64,000 bases of DNA from a virus: IMG/VR virus record IMGVR_UViG_3300031576_000001, positions 248,001 through 312,000 of that record. One strand, given 5' to 3'. Made by a program: the position numbers and the translations under genes. A model generated the notes under the pieces. The model had not been told where the DNA came from and did no database searches. It was given only the letters and a program-made list of their open reading frames with translations. Shown here in pieces: positions 1-7,631 of the stretch; position 1 is the stretch's first letter, and each line of letters starts with the position of its first letter.

Positions 1-35
1 AGTCGCCGGATCTGTTCTTCCACGGGTAGTGGCAT
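1..35 (-). CDS. Start of a gene running off the left edge
   Basis: Only the first 11 codons are inside the window (MPLPVEEQIRR). The start is supported by a TAGGAT box nine bases upstream on the minus strand, the same geometry as other promoters here, and by divergence from the plus-strand gene at 78. No function can be read from so short a fragment. Confidence 0.4.
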   Translation of the reverse strand, partial: MPLPVEEQIRR

Positions 36-77
36 GGTGAGCCTATCCTACCCTAAGAGGAAAGGAGCGTCTACAGC

Positions 78-1154
78 ATGGCTACCCTCGCAGAAGTCAA
101 AAAAGGCACCTATAAAAGCTATTGTGGTCCCGTTTTCTGGGGTTCGGTCAAGGTTTCCGACCCAGGGGTCACTGAGGGCGGCAAGTTCTTGGTTGTCACT
201 TCCACAACCGAAGGGGGGCGCTGGGACTCGGGGCAAGCCTACGATTCTTGCCGTTTTACCGCGGGCGGTATTCAATACTGCGAGCGCTTCTTCCTGGTCT
301 CAGGCTTGCTAAACGCCATCGGTAACCGTAGCCAGGCACTTCTCACCCCGTTGCAAGACACCCTGGCTAACTTTGGGGCTGAGTTCAAGAAGGGTAGGTT
401 TCACCTGAACGGCAAAGAGGTAAAGACCGACAAGGACCAGTGTAACCTGTTCTTCAAGGGGGGCACAGGGCTACAAGGCTCTTGGACGGACGACGCTTGG
501 CAACAAGGATCTGAAATCGTGGTCGCCGTGGCTAACGTGCTGGCACAGCCCGAAGCGATTGACGTTCAGAAGGCGTACACACTCCCCAGGCTCAAGGGTT
601 TTGCGATCAAAGAGGCTGCCAAGGTGCTCTTTGGGGGTGGCGAGCCTAGCGTAGGTTGGGTAGGGGCTATCAGGGCAGCCTACATTAGCTTTGCAGCCAA
701 CAACCCCACGCTCGCCTACAACGCATTTACCAGGGTTTTTCAGGAGTCAGGCGAAGAGGTATTCAGCGAGGCGTGGTGCGTGAGGCTGCTAGAGGCGCTT
801 ACCTTTAGCTCCGGGGTGGTCATCTACCCCGAGCGGTACAACAAGATACGCCCCGTCATTGAGCGCCTCTTCGGGGTGGACCTCCCCGACCACGCAAGCC
901 AGTTGAAGACCTGGGAAGAGGGGATGGGCTCTACGCGCACCCTGACGACGCCCGTCGAACTACAAGAAGCCCTTATCACTCTAGGTTACGACCTTGGACC
1001 CGCAGGCGCTGACGGTAAGGTGGGCAAGAAGACCACGGAAGCAGTCAAGGCGTTTCAGAGTCAGCGTGGCTTGGTGTCGGACGGTCTTGTGGGACCGCAG
1101 ACACGGACAGCTCTGCTACAGGCTCTTGAGGCTGTGCAACCCCCGTCGCAGTGA
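78..1154 (+). CDS. Protein with C-terminal peptidoglycan-binding domain
   Basis: 358 aa. The last ~65 residues form a typical PG_binding_1 repeat: ELQEALITLGYDLG, then the GADGKVGKKTTEAVKAFQ signature and a second half with GLVGPQT. This fold anchors phage lysins and virion enzymes to cell-wall peptidoglycan. The first ~290 residues resemble nothing I recognise and show no obvious catalytic motif, so it may be a virion-associated wall-binding or lysis protein rather than a proven enzyme. AAAGGAG lies about nine bases before the ATG. The 3' end overlaps the convergent minus-strand gene by 110 bp. The window's second wall protein, the M15 peptidase at 3253-3981, also carries a PG-binding domain. 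Confidence 0.7.
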   Translation: MATLAEVKKGTYKSYCGPVFWGSVKVSDPGVTEGGKFLVVTSTTEGGRWDSGQAYDSCRFTAGGIQYCERFFLVSGLLNAIGNRSQALLTPLQDTLANFGAEFKKGRFHLNGKEVKTDKDQCNLFFKGGTGLQGSWTDDAWQQGSEIVVAVANVLAQPEAIDVQKAYTLPRLKGFAIKEAAKVLFGGGEPSVGWVGAIRAAYISFAANNPTLAYNAFTRVFQESGEEVFSEAWCVRLLEALTFSSGVVIYPERYNKIRPVIERLFGVDLPDHASQLKTWEEGMGSTRTLTTPVELQEALITLGYDLGPAGADGKVGKKTTEAVKAFQSQRGLVSDGLVGPQTRTALLQALEAVQPPSQ

Positions 1155-1566
1155 GGGTGACCTCTGGCAAGGGCGCAGGCTCAGGGGGCGCTTGTACCGC
1201 GGGGGCAGGCGTAGGGGGCAACGCTACCGGCGCGGGCTCTGGGGTGTTAGCCGCTTGCAGCACCTTACGAAGAGCCTCTTTGGAGGCTTTCTTGGTAGGC
1301 GTAGCTTTGACCGGAGCGGGCGGCGGGGTCTCCGCTACGGGCGTGGTCGCTGGCCCAGACTCTTCAGGGGGAGCGTGGTCCAAGACGCCCAGCGCCAGGT
1401 TACAAAGGTCGTACAGGTCAGCCGCCTTGTTACCCGCGTAACGCATAGCGTTAGGGAGCGTGACTAGGAGGCGGGCTCGGTAGTGTTGACTATGTGCCAC
1501 GTCCGCCCCGATGAGCTTTGCGGAGAGGCAGCGGTCGCGAAGGTCGAGAATCTCTTGTCTCTTCAT
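1045..1566 (-). CDS. Small protein with Pro/Ala-rich C-terminal tail
   Basis: About 173 aa from the ATG at 1566. The N-terminal half (MKRQEILDLRDRCLSAK onward) looks globular and helical; the second half is a low-complexity Pro-Ala-Glu tail, probably disordered. Function unknown. A TAAGTT box sits ten bases upstream of the start. It follows the 1580-2479 gene, whose stop lies just upstream, and its last 110 bp run antisense to the end of the PG-binding gene. The tail in that overlap could be shaped by the opposite gene or reflect a lost stop. Confidence 0.6.
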   Translation of the reverse strand: MKRQEILDLRDRCLSAKLIGADVAHSQHYRARLLVTLPNAMRYAGNKAADLYDLCNLALGVLDHAPPEESGPATTPVAETPPPAPVKATPTKKASKEALRKVLQAANTPEPAPVALPPTPAPAVQAPPEPAPLPEVTLTATGVAQPQEPVAELSVSAVPQDRPTPSHADSETP

Positions 1567-1579
1567 GGTGCGGGGTAAC

Positions 1580-2479
1580 TTAGCACACCACAAGGGCTCC
1601 GCACGCTTTGGCGCTAGAAGGGCGTACCGAGAGGGTTAAGGGGTACTGGCTACGCTTCAGGTACCAGACCCACCTTGCGTCAAAGGGGCCAGACTGAGGG
1701 GGTACGACCACGGCGGGCTTTGCGGGTGGCTTGTTGCAAGCGCAGTCATTGTTCTGGTGGAGCCCAAAGAGCTTGACCTTGACGATGCCCACCGTGTACA
1801 GCGGTACCGTGAGGGCGAGCACACGCCCGACGTGCAAAGCTCCCATCACGTTTTGCGCGAGACCCATGGCTAAGCCATTAGCCTCTTTGCGGAGACTCCG
1901 CTCACTGGCGCCAAGGTAGGCGATCTGAGAGTGGTCCACCGTGCCAGCCTTGCCTGCCTCAAGGCTCGTTGCCCGAGGGACTACCCTCATGCTCACGTCC
2001 TGCCATCCAGACTCGCTGGCTCGCAGGTATCCCAGGTGACAGGAAGCGCAACCCGTGTCTTCGCTAGAGCGGGCGCTGTCCTGGGCACGTTCCTGCTTCC
2101 CCTCGTCGTAAGTAATACGCTCCAAAGCCGAGCTAAGCGCGGATTTGCTGGTTTCCGCCGCGATGCGTTGATTGCGCAAGGACGTGAGCCTGACCTTGGT
2201 GCCTTCAATACGAAGGTTACAGTCAGCGACGGCATTGCACTCGGTTTCCCAGTCCTTGGACAGCAACGTCACTACGCGCTCCCTCTCCGCAGCAACCCCC
2301 TTGTCATAGGCAACCCTCACGGAAGCCAGCACCCAAGAGAGAGCCTCCTCGTCGGTGTCAAAGGTGACCTTACTCTCCCCCTTGGTGGTGTCCACAAACC
2401 GATTGAAGGCGTCGGCAATTTGCGTGCGCCATTTGAGGCTGCACTCCTCGTAACCCGCTAGTTTGTCGTTGTCGCTCAT
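1580..2479 (-). CDS. Coiled-coil protein with hydrophobic segment, paralogue of 2701-3243
   Basis: 299 aa, function unknown. Residues ~40-75 (KVTFDTDEEALSWVLAS and following) match the middle of the 2701-3243 protein (PVVFTNDEEALAYMDHAL), so the two are diverged paralogues. A helical region of ~60 residues follows, then a CxxC-type pair and a hydrophobic stretch around residues 215-240 that could be a membrane segment. The start has a GTGTAAAGT promoter-like box 12 bases upstream. The CRISPR-like array lies between this gene and its paralogue. Confidence 0.65.
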   Translation of the reverse strand: MSDNDKLAGYEECSLKWRTQIADAFNRFVDTTKGESKVTFDTDEEALSWVLASVRVAYDKGVAAERERVVTLLSKDWETECNAVADCNLRIEGTKVRLTSLRNQRIAAETSKSALSSALERITYDEGKQERAQDSARSSEDTGCASCHLGYLRASESGWQDVSMRVVPRATSLEAGKAGTVDHSQIAYLGASERSLRKEANGLAMGLAQNVMGALHVGRVLALTVPLYTVGIVKVKLFGLHQNNDCACNKPPAKPAVVVPPQSGPFDARWVWYLKRSQYPLTLSVRPSSAKACGALVVC

Positions 2480-2491
2480 GGTTCTGTCCTC

Positions 2492-2500
2492 ACTTTACAC
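2492..2500 (-). promoter_or_regulatory. GTG-TAAAGT promoter-like box
   Basis: Same GTG-TANNNT pattern as other sites in the window, 12 bases before the ATG at 2479. The longer gap leaves room for a short leader with a GAGGA Shine-Dalgarno. Confidence 0.5.
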
Positions 2501-2528
2501 CAAAGAGGTTCTCTAGGGTAGTCTCAAA

Positions 2529-2679
2529 GAAAGAATCCCCGCGTGTGCGGGGAACACCGCCAGGCGTACCCCAAGGCTCACGTCGAGACCGGTACATCCC
2601 CGCGTGGGTGGGGAAAACTCACTCCTTGGGGCTCCTACGCGGTTTACCTCGGGTCGATCCCCGTTCACACGGGGAACAC
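2529..2679 (-). CRISPR. Three-repeat type I-E-like CRISPR mini-array
   Basis: Three 29-nt repeats begin at 2529, 2590 and 2651, exactly 61 bp apart, leaving two 32-nt spacers (2558-2589 and 2619-2650). That is the repeat/spacer spacing of type I-E arrays. Each repeat has an ATCCCC...GGGGAA(A/C)AC core. The stem is kept while the sequence drifts: repeat 1 pairs CCCCGC with GCGGGG, repeat 2 keeps it with one G-U wobble, and repeat 3 has the compensated pair CCCCGT/ACGGGG. By comparison with the E. coli repeat the crRNA would be read from the minus strand, the same direction as the flanking genes. No cas genes are present in the window, so any function would use host Cascade proteins. The outer parts of the repeats are degenerate. 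Confidence 0.75.
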
Positions 2680-2700
2680 TCTAAGTTGAAGGCGCAACCG

Positions 2701-3243
2701 TCAAGCAGGCTGGTCCTTACCAAACAGATCACTTTCCAAGAGGCTAGCCAGCATAGCAACCTCAGCGTCATTCCGTTCCGCCTGGACTTTCGAGTCTTTC
2801 AGCGTTGCACGGGCTTGCTTGGTGCGGGTTGCCAGCGTAGCGCTTCGGTCCTGAGCCTTGCCCCACTGAGAGGTAAGCTCGGAAAAGACACGCTCCAACA
2901 CCGCCCGCTCACCCTCTTTGCGTGCCTCGACGAGCCCACCCAAGGCGTGGTCCATGTAAGCAAGAGCCTCCTCGTCATTGGTGAAAACGACCGGGTTCTC
3001 TGTGTCATGCTTGGTAGCGAGGGCTGAGAGGCGGTCTCGCCAGTCCTGACTCGCACGATCATTGGCTCGCTTGGTTTGCTCGTCGGCATAGACAACGAGG
3101 GCGAGCAGGTGGGCTATCCAATCTAGCGCGGACTCGCGGGAGAGTAGAACGATGGGTGGTACCCCAAGCTGTTTGTTGCGTTGGTTGGCGAGGCTGGTGA
3201 TGCCCTCTAGCCAACGGTCGCGCTCGTCATCTGTCTGGCTCAT
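2701..3243 (-). CDS. Helical protein, paralogue of 1580-2479
   Basis: 180 aa, charged and helical, with no recognised enzyme motif. The segment FTNDEEALAYMDHALGGL is the region shared with the upstream-array paralogue. The C-terminal third (residues ~125-175) is a likely coiled coil. The start at 3243 has a GTG-TAACCG box ending six bases upstream, suggesting a leaderless message. Transcription would run on into the CRISPR-like array, so this gene's promoter could supply the array transcript. Confidence 0.65.
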   Translation of the reverse strand: MSQTDDERDRWLEGITSLANQRNKQLGVPPIVLLSRESALDWIAHLLALVVYADEQTKRANDRASQDWRDRLSALATKHDTENPVVFTNDEEALAYMDHALGGLVEARKEGERAVLERVFSELTSQWGKAQDRSATLATRTKQARATLKDSKVQAERNDAEVAMLASLLESDLFGKDQPA

Positions 3244-3249
3244 AACCCC

Positions 3250-3258
3250 CGGTTACAC
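3250..3258 (-). promoter_or_regulatory. GTG-TAACCG promoter-like box
   Basis: Ends six bases before the ATG at 3243; member of the GTG-TANNNN class. Confidence 0.45.
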
Positions 3259-3981
3259 CGATGGGGCTGCGATCTCGAAATGTTGCCAATCCTGGCGCCC
3301 AGCGAAGAACCCCCCGGAGTAGAAACCGTGCGCCTCAGCCAAGGGTACAAGGGGGTACACACAACCCCATGCTCCCAAAGGTGCCCCTTTTGACTTCAGC
3401 GGGTTCTCGCTGGCGTTTATGTCAAAGGCAGAGCCCCAACTATGTGAACTGAGGTTTACAGCGGACCCTCGGACGAAGCGGGGCACGTACAAGCCATCCC
3501 AGGACACAAGGAGGGACAGCAAGCCAGCCTGGCGCCACGCTTCAAAGAGGTCTACCAAGGGGCCGGCTACTTTACGGTGACACTGTACCTTGCCCGAGGA
3601 GGGTGCTCCCCGTACTCCCCCGATGGGCAAGAGCACGGTAACAAGGTTGTCCCGTGCCCAGGAGCCCTCGACCGTGATTGCCTCTGGGTTCCCTGGTAGC
3701 GGCGAGGCTCGGTAGGCAAACTGCCCCAAGAGGGCTACCTTGGCTGCGTAAGACAGGGGTTTCACGGTGGACACCGTAGGCGCTTCGGTCTCACGCAGCC
3801 CCTGGCTTTCGGCTTCCGCCAGCGTCTCGGCGTCCACCACCCCAGTAATCGCAAGCCCGTAAGTAGCCTGCCACTCGCGGAGCGCCTTGGTTATAGGCGC
3901 GGGCTCCGTCCTCTTAGCTAGAGAGGGCATGACGCCTACGCGGTTCAGAAAAGCCCCCATCTGGTACAGTGCTTCGTCCAT
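3253..3981 (-). CDS. M15-family peptidase with N-terminal peptidoglycan-binding domain (endolysin)
   Basis: 242 aa. Residues ~25-65 form a PG-binding repeat (ITKALREWQATYGLAITG). The C-terminal half carries the M15 zinc peptidase signature: SSHSWGSAFDIN supplies the HxxxxxxD pair of zinc ligands and WQHFEI near the end supplies the last His. Such D,D-carboxypeptidase-like or L-Ala-D-Glu endopeptidases cut the peptide cross-links of bacterial cell walls and commonly serve as phage endolysins. No signal peptide is visible, so export would need a holin; none is clearly identifiable nearby. A TACCCA box lies seven bases before the start. Confidence 0.85.
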   Translation of the reverse strand: MDEALYQMGAFLNRVGVMPSLAKRTEPAPITKALREWQATYGLAITGVVDAETLAEAESQGLRETEAPTVSTVKPLSYAAKVALLGQFAYRASPLPGNPEAITVEGSWARDNLVTVLLPIGGVRGAPSSGKVQCHRKVAGPLVDLFEAWRQAGLLSLLVSWDGLYVPRFVRGSAVNLSSHSWGSAFDINASENPLKSKGAPLGAWGCVYPLVPLAEAHGFYSGGFFAGRQDWQHFEIAAPSV

Positions 3982-4008
3982 GTAGGCGTGGGTAGCACAA
4001 GGGGCGCG

Positions 4009-4712
4009 TTAGCCCCGGCACACACGACACGGGGCTTCTGCTTCATCGTACCCCTCTTGACCCCTTGGAATACGTCCAGCCTCGAAAGCTAGACGCAGAT
4101 CCTTGAGGGCTGCTGGCCAAGTGTCCCGGTTCGGGGAGCGGAAAGTATGTCATACTTTCCGCTCGATCTCTTCACCCTGCGCGTAAATCTCAGGGTGGTC
4201 GCGCCAAAGTGCGTACCACTCGGTAAGCCTCTGACCGTAACAAAAGGCACAATCCGTGCGCTTGGGGATTTTGATACCACGGCTCGACAAGAAGCCCTTG
4301 ACTTGCGCTAGTCCCCAACCCTGCTCCCTAAGAGGGTAACGGTATGTAGCGTAGGGCCCATACAATCCTACACGTTCCTCCTCGTCGGCACGCAAACCTA
4401 CACAAAGCGTACTCCCTGGGTGGCGCAAAAGGTGAGCGATGGCCGGCTGGATCTTGATTTGCCTCGTACACCAACGCTGGCGGTGGTTGGGTAGCGCGTT
4501 GTAGGTGTCGATGAGCGGTAGCAACCTCGGCCCTTTGGGTAGCACCAGCGGTTTTTTCAACGCCTCTGTGTTGCCTCAACATGAGCCCTTAGCCCGGGTA
4601 GCTCGTTATCCGTGGCAGTGAACAATAGCTCGAAGTCCTCACCCTGCTCCGCGAGCAAGTACGCCATTGCCGTGGAGTCTTTCCCCCCAGAGAAGGCAAC
4701 GAAGGTGGTCAC
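4009..4712 (-). pseudogene. PAPS-reductase/PP-loop family gene broken by a frameshift and a TGA
   Basis: Three consecutive pieces line up as one phage-type PAPS-reductase-like protein of ~233 aa. The first piece (GTG at 4712 to TGA at 4557) has the PP-loop SGGKDS that binds ATP. The second (TTG at 4560 to TGA at 4150) has YNALPNHRQRWCTRQIKI, VGLRADEEERVG and a CAFC pair. The third continues in the same frame beyond the TGA with RDTWPAALKDLR and a terminal CRVC, ending at a TAA at 4009-4011. The first break is explained by one missing base near 4570; the second is one TGA codon at the centre of a perfect palindrome. TTGA coupling could still allow re-initiation at 4560. Related proteins act in sulfur transfer or nucleotide modification; the role here is unknown. 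Confidence 0.7.
4136..4164. repeat. Perfect 14-bp palindrome centred on the internal TGA
   Basis: Arms GAGCGGAAAGTATG and CATACTTTCCGCTC flank one central base at 4150. On the coding (minus) strand the centre reads GTATGACAT, so the palindrome apex is the in-frame TGA of the PAPS-reductase-like gene. Confidence 0.8.
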
Positions 4713-4906
4713 CCCTCGTCACCCTGGCAGGCAACCCGACCCTCGCGACAGGCGAGGCGCTTCCAGGTGCGCCGCAGGCGGGCTTTCACGTTGCCGGCGC
4801 TGTAACCGCGCCCGCTGCCAACCTTGCCCACGCTGCTCTTCAGAGCACCAGCGCAGATGGCACCCACGTCCAGAGCGATCTCGATTTTGACGCCGTAGGG
4901 TTTCAT
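4709..4906 (-). CDS. Small basic protein, function unknown
   Basis: 65 aa from the ATG at 4906 (MKPYGVKIEIALDVGAICAG). The second half is strongly basic and could bind nucleic acid. Its TGA overlaps the GTG of the PAPS-reductase-like gene (GTGA), showing translational coupling in the operon 5372 to 4009. No family recognised. Confidence 0.65.
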   Translation of the reverse strand: MKPYGVKIEIALDVGAICAGALKSSVGKVGSGRGYSAGNVKARLRRTWKRLACREGRVACQGDEG

Positions 4907-4911
4907 GACTT

Positions 4912-5052
4912 TCACTCCTCCTCGCCTTCGGAGGCGAGGCACTCCTCGCGAGCGCGCCTGGTGCGCTCCTCCCCGCGAACCATATCCTCTGAGCACTTCT
5001 CGCGGAGGGCTTCGCCCTCACACGCCTCAGTCTCGCACGTTAGACAGGTCAT
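4912..5052 (-). CDS. Very small Cys- and Glu-rich protein
   Basis: 46 aa (MTCLTCETEACEGE at the N terminus). Five cysteines, including a CLTCETEAC run, suggest a metal-binding knuckle; the C-terminal half is highly acidic. Start ATG overlaps the preceding TGA (ATGA), so it is the second gene of the operon driven from about 5380. Function unknown. Confidence 0.6.
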   Translation of the reverse strand: MTCLTCETEACEGEALREKCSEDMVRGEERTRRAREECLASEGEEE

Positions 5053-5372
5053 GGTGACCTCCTTACCTCTGGCTGTGGTAAACCCAGGCTCCAACCGTGG
5101 TCCAGGGACCACCCAGCGACAGCGGCGAGGACCGCCTCATCGCTAGGACCACCGCGGTCCAAAACACCCTTTGTGTCCTGGTACAGAAACACCCCCACCT
5201 CTCCGAGGGGTACTGAATCCGCAGAGAAGTACAGGTCACTCTTCCTCGGGTCCGGGGACTCCGAGGTGTGCGTGACCCGCACCTCCCCGGACCCGTCCGG
5301 GGTAGCGTACACGTACACACAACCACGGTTCCGCTCGATGAACCGCCGCTTTGAAAAGAACCCGTAGGACAT
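5049..5372 (-). CDS. Hypothetical protein, first gene of the 5.4-4.0 kb operon
   Basis: 107 aa from ATG at 5372 (MSYGFFSKRRFIERN). A beta-rich middle (CVYVYATPDGSGEVRVTH) is visible but no family is recognised. The start is five bases after the TAAGAG box of a class-A promoter at 5378-5406, which is why this ATG is preferred over upstream alternatives. Followed by four coupled open frames ending in the PAPS-reductase-like gene. Confidence 0.7.
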   Translation of the reverse strand: MSYGFFSKRRFIERNRGCVYVYATPDGSGEVRVTHTSESPDPRKSDLYFSADSVPLGEVGVFLYQDTKGVLDRGGPSDEAVLAAVAGWSLDHGWSLGLPQPEVRRSP

Positions 5373-5377
5373 AACCC

Positions 5378-5406
5378 CTCTTACGCTGAGAGACACCCAC
5401 GATTCA
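5378..5406 (-). promoter_or_regulatory. Class-A promoter TGAATC-N17-TAAGAG
   Basis: On the minus strand TGAATC (5406-5401), exactly 17 bases, then TAAGAG (5383-5378), five bases before the ATG at 5372. One of seven sites in the window with identical spacing. Confidence 0.7.
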
Positions 5407-5421
5407 CAAGAAATTTGAGAC

Positions 5422-5997
5422 TCACGGATTGTAAGCTACAGAGCCAGCATTGGTACGGTCTATGCTTCCGGTCCAGGTCGAAAACGTACCCGCTGTGTAG
5501 CCTGCGATAAGTTGGTTGGGGGTGAAGGCTACCCAGGGTAGGGTACCGCCTGTGTAGGACGCGGGGGGTACGAGGGTACCGTTGACGTGGAAAGAGACGT
5601 AGCCTCCGTGCTGCAAAGGGCGCTCACTGTCCCAGGAGAGGCGTAGGTGACAGGCGATGCCGGCAGGGAGGGCGGTACCTGTGTACTCTGCGGCGGTAAG
5701 CCCGCCGTCGTCGAGAATGTAGAAGGTAGCGGTTTGGGCGGCGGTAATGCCCATTGCCAGGGACAGTCCAGAGCCTTCAACCCAGAGCATGGCGGCGAGC
5801 CTGGACAACCCACCGCCAGCGCCAGGAACCCCGTAGACCTCGACCATGCCTTGTTTCCCTGAGAGGGTACTGACGGGGGACACGGTAAAGCCAGGGGCAC
5901 CAAACTGAACGGGGACGGGGGGTTGTGGGGTGACGGCATACAGGGTAGAGTCTGACCGGTGGTCTACTAGAAGGCCCGACGAGGTGAGCGTGATCAT
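5422..5997 (-). CDS. Beta-rich virion protein, lectin/LamG-like
   Basis: 191 aa from ATG at 5997 (MITLTSSGLLVDHRSD). Composition (Gly, Thr, Ser, aromatic residues; WDSERPLQHGGYVSFHVNG) resembles concanavalin/LamG-type jelly-roll domains such as those in the 1296-aa tail protein at 31778-35668. It probably decorates the virion, but this is inferred from style only. Its ATG shares a CATG with the ATG of the divergent gene at 5996. Confidence 0.55.
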   Translation of the reverse strand: MITLTSSGLLVDHRSDSTLYAVTPQPPVPVQFGAPGFTVSPVSTLSGKQGMVEVYGVPGAGGGLSRLAAMLWVEGSGLSLAMGITAAQTATFYILDDGGLTAAEYTGTALPAGIACHLRLSWDSERPLQHGGYVSFHVNGTLVPPASYTGGTLPWVAFTPNQLIAGYTAGTFSTWTGSIDRTNAGSVAYNP

Positions 5998-6604
5998 GAC
6001 AGAGACCCAAGATAAGAGCCCCCTCCTCGGGGGCACGGTTACCCGCCTTGAGCGTATCGAGGCTACCCAGACGCAACCGGGCTACCTTGAGGTTGACACC
6101 AGCGCGGGGGGCGTAGTGACTCGCTGGCGACTTCGCGACAAGGAGACCCTGAAAATAGGCGAGGTTACGGGTGCAACGCTACGGCTGCCATCGTTCCCCG
6201 TGCTCATCCAAGAGGTCAAGGGGTTCCGGGCGGCGCTGGGTGACAAGGAGCGCCAGTCGTTTCAACTCAGGTGTACCCAGGGACAGAAGAGCCTTACCGT
6301 CCAGGGATACCAACCCTCTATGCACTGGGCGTGTCCTTTGACCGTGACGGAAGATGCCACCCTGAGAAACCAAGTAGACACCTTGAACGACGCCTTGAAT
6401 TGCGACCGCCCCAAGGTGCTCGGTCCCTGGAGGGAGGGGGCGCGTACCACCCTGGAGCCCCGCGCCGTGCCCGCTGTCTCGGTCAAAGAGACGGGGGACT
6501 GGGTAATCTACCTCTGGCAGAGCAAGGGTACCGCCAAATCCCAAGCTGACGGCCAAGTGGTCACAGACAGCCTCCTACGCGCGGGCGGGTTCGTTCTCTT
6601 CTGA
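5996..6604 (+). CDS. Hypothetical protein, divergent partner of 5422-5997
   Basis: 202 aa (MTETQDKSPLLGGTVTR). Mixed alpha/beta composition with no recognised motif; an open frame continues upstream to 5930 but the GAGGTGA Shine-Dalgarno about ten bases before 5996 favours this ATG. The two divergent starts overlap on the same CATG. Function unknown. Confidence 0.65.
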   Translation: MTETQDKSPLLGGTVTRLERIEATQTQPGYLEVDTSAGGVVTRWRLRDKETLKIGEVTGATLRLPSFPVLIQEVKGFRAALGDKERQSFQLRCTQGQKSLTVQGYQPSMHWACPLTVTEDATLRNQVDTLNDALNCDRPKVLGPWREGARTTLEPRAVPAVSVKETGDWVIYLWQSKGTAKSQADGQVVTDSLLRAGGFVLF

Positions 6605-6744
6605 GCCTGAAAGGGAGGGGGGTAAGAACAGACCCCGGACCTCTAGCACGGCTACTTAAAGGAGGGACTAGTGGGTGTCTCTGTACCCTTGGGTCTAATT
6701 TCGTGAACGCAAAAGCAAGCCGGACGTAGTACGAGGAGCATCCT

Positions 6745-7566
6745 ATGGAAGACCTCATCGTAACAAACGGTGCGGAGGGGGAGAAGACTCGCGCCTTCTC
6801 GGCTACCCTCTTGACGTTGGTGCTCGCGGACAATTTGTGGGACCAGAGCAAGGGGGGCACGTTGCGCCCTGTGCTCCTCTCGGTGGCAAGCACCGAGGAG
6901 GAAATGCGAGCCTTTCTGGCGAACCTGCGTATGGGGCGGAAGGTCTCTTTTGCTACGGGTCGCACCCCAGACTGGGCGAACTACCTTGACGCGCACCTAG
7001 AGGTTCTCAAAACCTCTGGCTTTCGGTGGACTTCGCAGCGTTTCGAGGGGGGCGTGGTGGTGACCACGGGTTTTTACCCTGACCTGTTCACCATGGACCC
7101 CGGGATGGTGGACCCCGAGAAGGGAATTCGGTTCTGTCTGCTCCCTCCCTCGGGGTGGGTCGTGTCTGACCAAGAGGTAACCGAGGTTTCTGCCTACATG
7201 GTGGCGGCGGACCTATGGGCTGACTCTCCCGGGGAGCTAGCCAGGTTTGCCGTGCTGGCACCCTTGTTCATGGCGTACCTTGACCGGCGAACCCGGTGCC
7301 CCTTGCTCACGGATCGGCGGTTTGCCTTGCAGCTTTTGGTCGCGTGCCTTCGTAAGGGGCTAGCTACCGTGAGTTGTGAGCGCCGTTCGTCCAGGTCGTA
7401 TTACACAAGGGAGCCTTTTGGGGAGTTGAGCAGGTTGGGGTACATGGAGGTACGCCCCGAGGCGGCTGGTTACCAGCCCGGGTTGGCTTTCCTCTCGGAC
7501 CACGAGACGTTTGAGCGTATTCTCGCTCAAGAGGTTGCCACGTTTCTTTCTGTCGCTTTTTACTGA
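6745..7566 (+). CDS. Hypothetical protein upstream of the methyltransferase-helicase
   Basis: 273 aa (MEDLIVTNGAEGEKTR), good GAGGAG Shine-Dalgarno. No recognised motif; residues ~135-240 look like an alpha-helical domain with several Trp and Arg. Its TGA stop at 7564 is also the first three bases of the class-A promoter -35-like box for the next gene, so the two are tightly packed but separately transcribed. The 140 bp before it hold no gene I can support. Confidence 0.65.
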   Translation: MEDLIVTNGAEGEKTRAFSATLLTLVLADNLWDQSKGGTLRPVLLSVASTEEEMRAFLANLRMGRKVSFATGRTPDWANYLDAHLEVLKTSGFRWTSQRFEGGVVVTTGFYPDLFTMDPGMVDPEKGIRFCLLPPSGWVVSDQEVTEVSAYMVAADLWADSPGELARFAVLAPLFMAYLDRRTRCPLLTDRRFALQLLVACLRKGLATVSCERRSSRSYYTREPFGELSRLGYMEVRPEAAGYQPGLAFLSDHETFERILAQEVATFLSVAFY

Positions 7567-7592
7567 ATCGGCACCCCAACCCAGCGTAAGAG
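7564..7592 (+). promoter_or_regulatory. Class-A promoter TGAATC-N17-TAAGAG
   Basis: TGAATC at 7564-7569 (overlapping the previous TGA stop), 17 bases, TAAGAG at 7587-7592. The TTG start at 7632 lies about 40 bases downstream, so unlike its sisters this one makes a leader. Confidence 0.65.
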
Positions 7593-7631
7593 GGTCTAAG
7601 TCTAAACCGTAGAACAGAAAGGGCTACAGTC

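Noticed and set aside
1931-2461. 176-aa plus-strand frame
   Set aside because: Opposite the 1580-2479 coiled-coil gene, which has paralogue support and a promoter.
1580-3981. cas genes near the CRISPR mini-array
   Set aside because: Neighbouring proteins show no Cas3, Cascade, Cas1 or Cas2 motifs; the array stands alone.
6605-6744. Possible small gene after TTAAAGGAGG at ~6652
   Set aside because: The frame from the following GTG is only 11 codons; no support.
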